Positions 59,301 through 64,000 of a DNA stretch of 64,000 nt are shown in pieces. The notes below the pieces were generated by a model that saw only the letters and a program-made list of their open reading frames with translations, made no database searches and had not been told where the DNA came from. Both the position numbers and the translations under genes were made by a program. The DNA comes from Cristatella mucedo (taxonomy: Eukaryota; Bryozoa; Phylactolaemata; Cristatellidae): positions 1,632,501 through 1,696,500 of the forward strand of contig WPIO01000057.1 of assembly GCA_009760855.2 (NCBI GenBank). Reading direction: 5' to 3'. The stretch's first letter is position 1. Each line of letters begins with the position of its first letter.

Positions 59301-60536
59301 GGCACGGGCCATCATTTCAATCAGTCGCAATCAGGTCCCCATCGAAGACAGCCCCTGTCATTATTAGAAATAACCGACCTCTTGCTGGCTGTCAAAAGTT
59401 GTTTATAAAGGAGTATTCTGAGCTCCTTGCTAAATTAATAATGTGTGACAGGCCATTACTGTTCGTTGGAGACATCAGTGATCATCATGAAAACCCTATT
59501 AAATACCAGCACCTATCATTTCTTGAGTGTCTAGATAATTTTGATTTGGTCCCATAGGTTGATTCTGCAACCCACCTCCATGGCAATTTCCCAAATCTCG
59601 TGATCACTAAGGATGCGTTCTGCACTGACCTAGTGGTGTGCCAACTGACCCTCTGGACTCATTGCTTGATCTCGTTTATTAATCATCCTTCCTGTTATGC
59701 ACAGGACAAAAAGCATTGACATAGACATATTTTAGAAATCTGAGATGCTGGTCTTCGTCATCAGCAGCTGCACTCTACTGATAGCCTCGATACACTTACT
59801 GAGGCAGGGAACATGAAACTCTAGTGTGCTCTTGACAAGCATTATACCGTTCATTCCATCCCTGCATGGATTCTTGACTGTTTTTTTCTTTACTTTTCAT
59901 TTTACTTTCTTCACATTACTTTTAAATTTCTTTTCTTTTCTTTTAATTAATTTACGAAAGGAACTTCAAAAAATGCTCTGTATTAAGCCCAGGCTTCACT
60001 GTCGTTTTTAAAAACTAGAGATTGATACAGATCTGGTACATTTAAAAGACTTCCTTCAAGCTAAAGCTCAGAAGCTTCAAAAATCCAGTGCTTCTTTCTC
60101 AGTCCAAAACTAAATTCCTGCCAGTCAGACCCAAACGGATTTATAGGAGAGTAAACAATTTACTGGCCAATGCTGAGGGATCAGACTACGAAGACATGGA
60201 TGGCTCAGGTGAAAAATCTTAAGCCTTTTCCACAGCAAAAACTGTGCACATTCGTTTATCCATACAGGCCCCTCAGAGTAAACGAATGGCTGAATCACAA
60301 CCTGTCACCTAGCTGAAAAGGTTTTCTGAGGTTACTGCAAACTACTTGGATACTTTATTGGAGTCTGGAAAAAAGCTCGTCCAGAAGACCCTCTATCGCC
60401 AGCTTTGCCTTCTCCACTGGCAGACTACCTTAGCCCCGCTGTAACCAAGATTTGTAATTTTTTTTGTAAAAACTGGTCGCACATAAGATCTTTAAGTCGG
60501 CATTCATTAGACCGATACTTAAAAACCCTGGTTTAG

Positions 60537-60582
60537 CTAATAATAATAACGGTAACAAAGCACTTGATAAAGCGCCCTCATA
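60537..60582 (-). mobile_element. LINE family B 3' tail fragment, inverted, at the junction
   Basis: About 45 bases (aataataataacggtaacaaagcacttgataaagcgccctcat in two readable parts) are the reverse complement of the family B 3' terminus. It sits exactly between the left family A part and the 5' end of the plus-strand family B copy. Confidence 0.6.
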
Positions 60583-60772
60583 AATCGAAGTTCTTGCAAA
60601 CATCGCATACGGAAACGATACAGCTAAGATCTGCTTAAAGTTATCCTGATTGTTATTAGACCGTAGCACATAAGAAATTCGTGCCTAGGGATATCTAAAC
60701 GCTAATGGCTTCGGACAGCTAGGTCTACCATGCCGGCGGCTCCCTTAGCTACGCCGGCGGCTAGTAACCTGC

Positions 60773-60901
60773 ATGTATGTATGTATCTCCCTCAGTAACT
60801 CCAAAAAGTCATAAAAACCATGTGGGTGTTACTCAGGAGAGCTTTTTATAGCAAACTCAGAGTCTAAGCGGCTTTCGGTACGCATTCGGTAGCCAACAGA
60901 C
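60773..60901 (-). mobile_element. LINE family A 3'-end fragment nested in LINE B
   Basis: About 130 bases: complement of the family A terminus starting with the tail (atgtatgtatgtatctccctcagtaactcc) and ending at cggtagccaacagactg. The reference B copy reads straight through this point (gtaacctgcttgttagc), so it is an insertion of only the last part of family A. Confidence 0.8.
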
Positions 60902-62770
60902 TGTTAGTTATGTTCGTCAGCAGCCCTTATCGCTTCGTCATGGTGGATCAAATGCATTCCTAGATATTAATGTTGTTGCTAAAATTCATGAACTATGCAT
61001 TGACAAGAGAAAAGCACCCGGTAGCCTCTGAGGTGGCCGGAACCGACAGGTCAGATGCTGCTCGTTGGGCAGTAACTGCCAGCTGAATGCCCACTTGTTT
61101 GGTATTCCGCGTATTGTATCGAACCGCTCAGCACGCTCCCCCATATGCCTCACTGTAAATCTCTCTAACTTAGTGGTAATCAGGCCTGTTGTAACTCTAT
61201 TGGCCAGACTTAAAGCTTGCCTTTAAAACTCTCACTTAATGTTCACTAAGCCTCTGGTAATAAGCTACCTTATTTCTGAGAATGGTATCGACCTCCTCGC
61301 CCTAACTGAAACTTGGCTATAATCAATAAACTGCAAGACAAAAAAAGACACAACCCATCTAGTTTCTCGTTCTTTCACACCCATAGATCGATCAAAATTG
61401 GAGGTGAAGTTGCTATTATCGTTTGCTTGAAATTCAACTTCTAACCATTTGCAGTACCCTTGAATCAGTCTTTTGAATCAATTGTATTGGTCTCATCCGA
61501 AAAGAAGCTACCAATATTGGCAGTAGTCTATCGCCCACCAGGTACCAAATGCTTCTTTATATCAGATTTATCCGACCTAATTTTGATTCCGTGTGCCAGA
61601 AATCGTTCCTTCCTCGTTATGGGTAATTTCAACGTTCACTTTGCTAACTTATCTGACGCTTTCAGCACCAAATTTTGTGCATTGACTGACTCATTGCCTC
61701 TTGTGGCTCATGTGCATTGCCCTACTCACATCAATGGTCACTCCCTCCACAAGATTTTCTCATACAACTGCACTTTGTCACCACCAATTATTACCAAGTC
61801 CTGCTTATCTGACCACATGCAAATCTCGTTTAATCTACAGTGTGTGCCTATCATCTCCTCTAAAATTACATGTGAATCGCGAAACCTCAAGACCCTTGAT
61901 ATCGATGCTTTCCGTGCGAGAATATCTGCTTAACCTCTGCTGCTCAGTCCCACCTCCGATCTGTCATCATTGGTAGATAGGTACAACACGACACTAGCTG
62001 ACATACTCAACGAATTGACACCTCTGAAAAAGCGCAGTGTCCGCTCCAGCCCAGACTGCCTATGGTTAACATAGCTATTAAATTAACCAGGTATAATATG
62101 TGAAAGCTTGAAAAAACATACAAAAGATCTATACTGACTGTTCATCAACATGCATATGACGACTACTGTAGGTCGTATCAATCGATCCTAGCAAAGGCCA
62201 AGTTTAGCTTCTATAAAAACATTGTTGAATCGCAGATGCACAATCCAAAAATGCTGATGTCGACAATAAACCATCTCCTCAACCGCTCCCAGATTAGCTC
62301 CTTATCTGATGATCCTTGTGATGATCTTGCCGATCGCTTCTCTCGATTCTTTGTGCATAAGATGGATAAGATCACGTAACTCACCCGGCGATGACACCAT
62401 CCCCACTAGAATTGTGTTTCCTGATTCCTGGTTGCACCTAAGTCTACATTTAAGCAGGTCACTAGTGATCTAGTTCTGAAGCTCGTATCACAATAAAAAA
62501 ATACTACAAGTTCTCTGGACCCTACTCCTACTGTCCTGCCCCTACGTTGCATTGATCTACTGCTGCCATGCAAAACTAACCTTGTTAATATGGCATTAGC
62601 CTCATGTTATGTCCTAGCGTCTTTCAAAAAAGCTGTTGTCAGGACACTTCTCAAGAAAGTGACCCTAGACCAAGAAAACCTAAACACTAATTAAACAATA
62701 AAACTCACCTGACCACATTTAAAAAGAATTTAAAAACACGCCTATCTAGGACAGCATTTAGTGGGTTACT

Positions 62771-62869
62771 AATAATAATAATAATAATATTGCACTTGAT
62801 AAAGCGCCCTCAGAGAACTTAATCTCTTTCTAGGCGCTTTACATTTGCTGCAAAGTGATACGCAATAGA
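62771..62869 (-). mobile_element. LINE family B 3'-end fragment nested in LINE B
   Basis: 99 bases, complement of the family B terminus: (aat)n, ttgcacttgataaagcgccctcagag, aacttaatctctttctaggcgc and ttgctgcaaagtgatacg. TTACT flanks it on both sides (62766-62770 and 62870-62874). It interrupts the B sequence between tttagtggg and gtgattcttcc. Confidence 0.85.
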
Positions 62870-64000
62870 TTACTGTGATTCTTCCTTCATGTGACTATGA
62901 GTGCTGACACTGTGCATGCTGCCACTAACCACATTTGACTGCTGACCCTTTGCATGTCACCCTAACCATGCCATAGATTTTGTTTGTTTATCAAGTATGA
63001 TTTTACTCATCATTTAATTGCATTTCCCTTTGCAGCAAATTTAAAGTGCCTAGAGAAATTGAGTTCTCAGAGGGAGCTTTATCAAGTGCACTATTGTTAA
63101 TATTATTATGAAGCTCAACCTTGTTCAATAGCTTTAAATTTGATGCAGAATTTCCTGCAAACTATGGGCCAAGTTTTTCTTCCTCTTTTTATGTCACAGA
63201 TTTGTGAAAAAGCTTTAGCTAAGCAGCTGATTGAACGTTTCGAAAACAATAAAATATCAGACGTTTCAATCTGGGTTTAAGAGGCAGTGCTCGACTGAAA
63301 TTGCTCTCCTCCTGTGTTAACGATGAAATTCTTTTGGATGAAAATGATGGGAATATCAGTGCTCTAGCTCTGCTAGATCTATGCTAGATCTATCAGCAGC
63401 ACTCACCACTGTATCAAACACGAGGTGCTACTTTAACGATGGAGGACAACTATCGGTCCGGATGGCTATAAACTGCTTGGTTTCAATCCTACATGTCTGA
63501 CTGTGTTCAATCCGTGTCATGTCGGGGTCGGGTAGACCACTCACTTGTGGACTGCCTCAAGGATACGTCCTTGGTTCTTTGCTGTTCTCCGGGAAATATT
63601 CGACCTCTAGAAAAAGTTATTAAGGCACATAGAAGAGGATAGTACAATGATGCTAACGATACTCGGCTGTATTTGTAATTCAACCCGTCGGAGTCTGCTG
63701 CAGCGACTGATAGATTAAATGCTTGCCTCGCTCTCTCTCCCTTTCCCTCCTCTTCTTCTTCTCTTTCTCGCACTCTCAAAATTGGAATTGGAAAATTTTG
63801 TTAAAATAAACGCAAAAAAACTGAACTGCTGCTCATGCACAAACTAGGAGTGAGGAAAGATTCAAAGATTTTACTTGTCTAATAGATGAAGCATTGTACT
63901 ACAACAACCAAGTGTTCGTAGTTCTGACGTTGCATTTTACAGTAGCCTAAATTTTAAAAGCTTTATTCAGAAGACTGCTTCTACAGCTAGCCATCACGGC

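Larger units (their letters stand above)
60583..63112 (+). mobile_element. LINE family B inserted in LINE A, internally deleted
   Basis: Its 5' end, about 60583, aligns with 19874 of the reference. The endonuclease region is partly open (61460-61933: SSEKKLPILAVVYRPPGTKC, VMGNFNVHFANLSDAF, SCLSDHMQISFNL). It keeps the SDH motif that the reference copy lost, but has GN where active enzymes have GD. At about 62690 it jumps from the start of the reverse transcriptase to the end of the coding region (ctcacctgaccacatttaaaaag), so the reverse transcriptase is deleted. The 3' UTR and tail run to about 63112. Two smaller LINE fragments are nested in it. Confidence 0.85.
59305..64000 (+). mobile_element. 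LINE family A, interrupted by LINE B, continues past the window
   Basis: The left part (59305-60536) follows the reference from the endonuclease (aaccgacctcttgctggctgtc, cattactgttcgttggagac) to tcattagaccgatacttaaaaaccctgg before the reverse transcriptase. The right part (about 63129-64000) resumes at gcaaactatgggccaagtttt and continues through the reverse transcriptase region to the window end (cagaagactgcttctacagctagcc). A family B element lies between them. TAGCT occurs at both junctions (60534-60538 and 63129-63133), consistent with a target duplication. Strongly decayed. A CT-rich tract of about 50 bases at 63730-63775 interrupts the right part. Confidence 0.8.

Noticed and set aside
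1-64000. LTR retroelement, Polinton or other virus-derived element
   Set aside because: No terminal repeats with a gag/pol, integrase, capsid or envelope-like frame were seen. All recognisable polymerase fragments are of the L2 LINE type.

Overview
The window looks like AT-rich genomic DNA from an invertebrate animal. The evidence is decayed LINE retrotransposons of the L2/CR1 type, tRNA-derived SINEs that share an L2-like 3' tail, several-kb introns, and immunoglobulin-domain exons with usable splice sites. The phylum cannot be fixed from the sequence. A cnidarian, tunicate, mollusc or sponge would all fit. Nothing prokaryotic is visible (no operons, CRISPR, rRNA or dense coding), and no LTR or virus-derived element was recognised.

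About half of the window is two L2-clade LINE families. Family A is about 3.5 kb, with a 3' tail of ACATT-type pentanucleotides. Its best copy is 15175-18825. Family B is about 3.5 kb, with a tail of ATT repeats and a terminal motif near TGAGGGCGCTTTATCAAGTG. Its best copy is 19870-23440. Both encode an apurinic-type endonuclease followed by a reverse transcriptase, and every copy is broken. Copies are nested in several places: A in A around 50.6 kb; B in A with further A and B fragments inside it from 59.3 to 64.0 kb; and SINEs inside A and B copies.

Three larger non-tandem duplications frame the LINE debris: a 1.7 kb unit (1-1730 and 2804-4534), a 3.5 kb unit (11345-14840 and 54048-57920) and a 1.9 kb L2-derived unit (28195-30134 and 34874-36811). 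A short duplicated segment (1993-2430 and 9392-9836) holds a minus-strand reading frame whose differences are mostly synonymous, so it looks like a real coding exon.

The clearest host gene is on the minus strand between about 47.4 and 40.4 kb. It has three immunoglobulin-like domain exons with compatible splice phases; the middle one carries an in-frame stop. LINE and SINE copies fill the introns. Remaining stretches (about 5.4-7.4, 9.8-11.3, 30.1-30.9, 33.2-34.2, 36.8-38.9, 39.3-40.4, 40.7-43.5 and 47.4-49.9 kb) hold no recognisable gene, apart from a GC-richer patch with open frames at 37.9-38.8 kb. All boundaries and identities come from reading by eye, without alignment software, and are approximate by some tens of bases for old elements.
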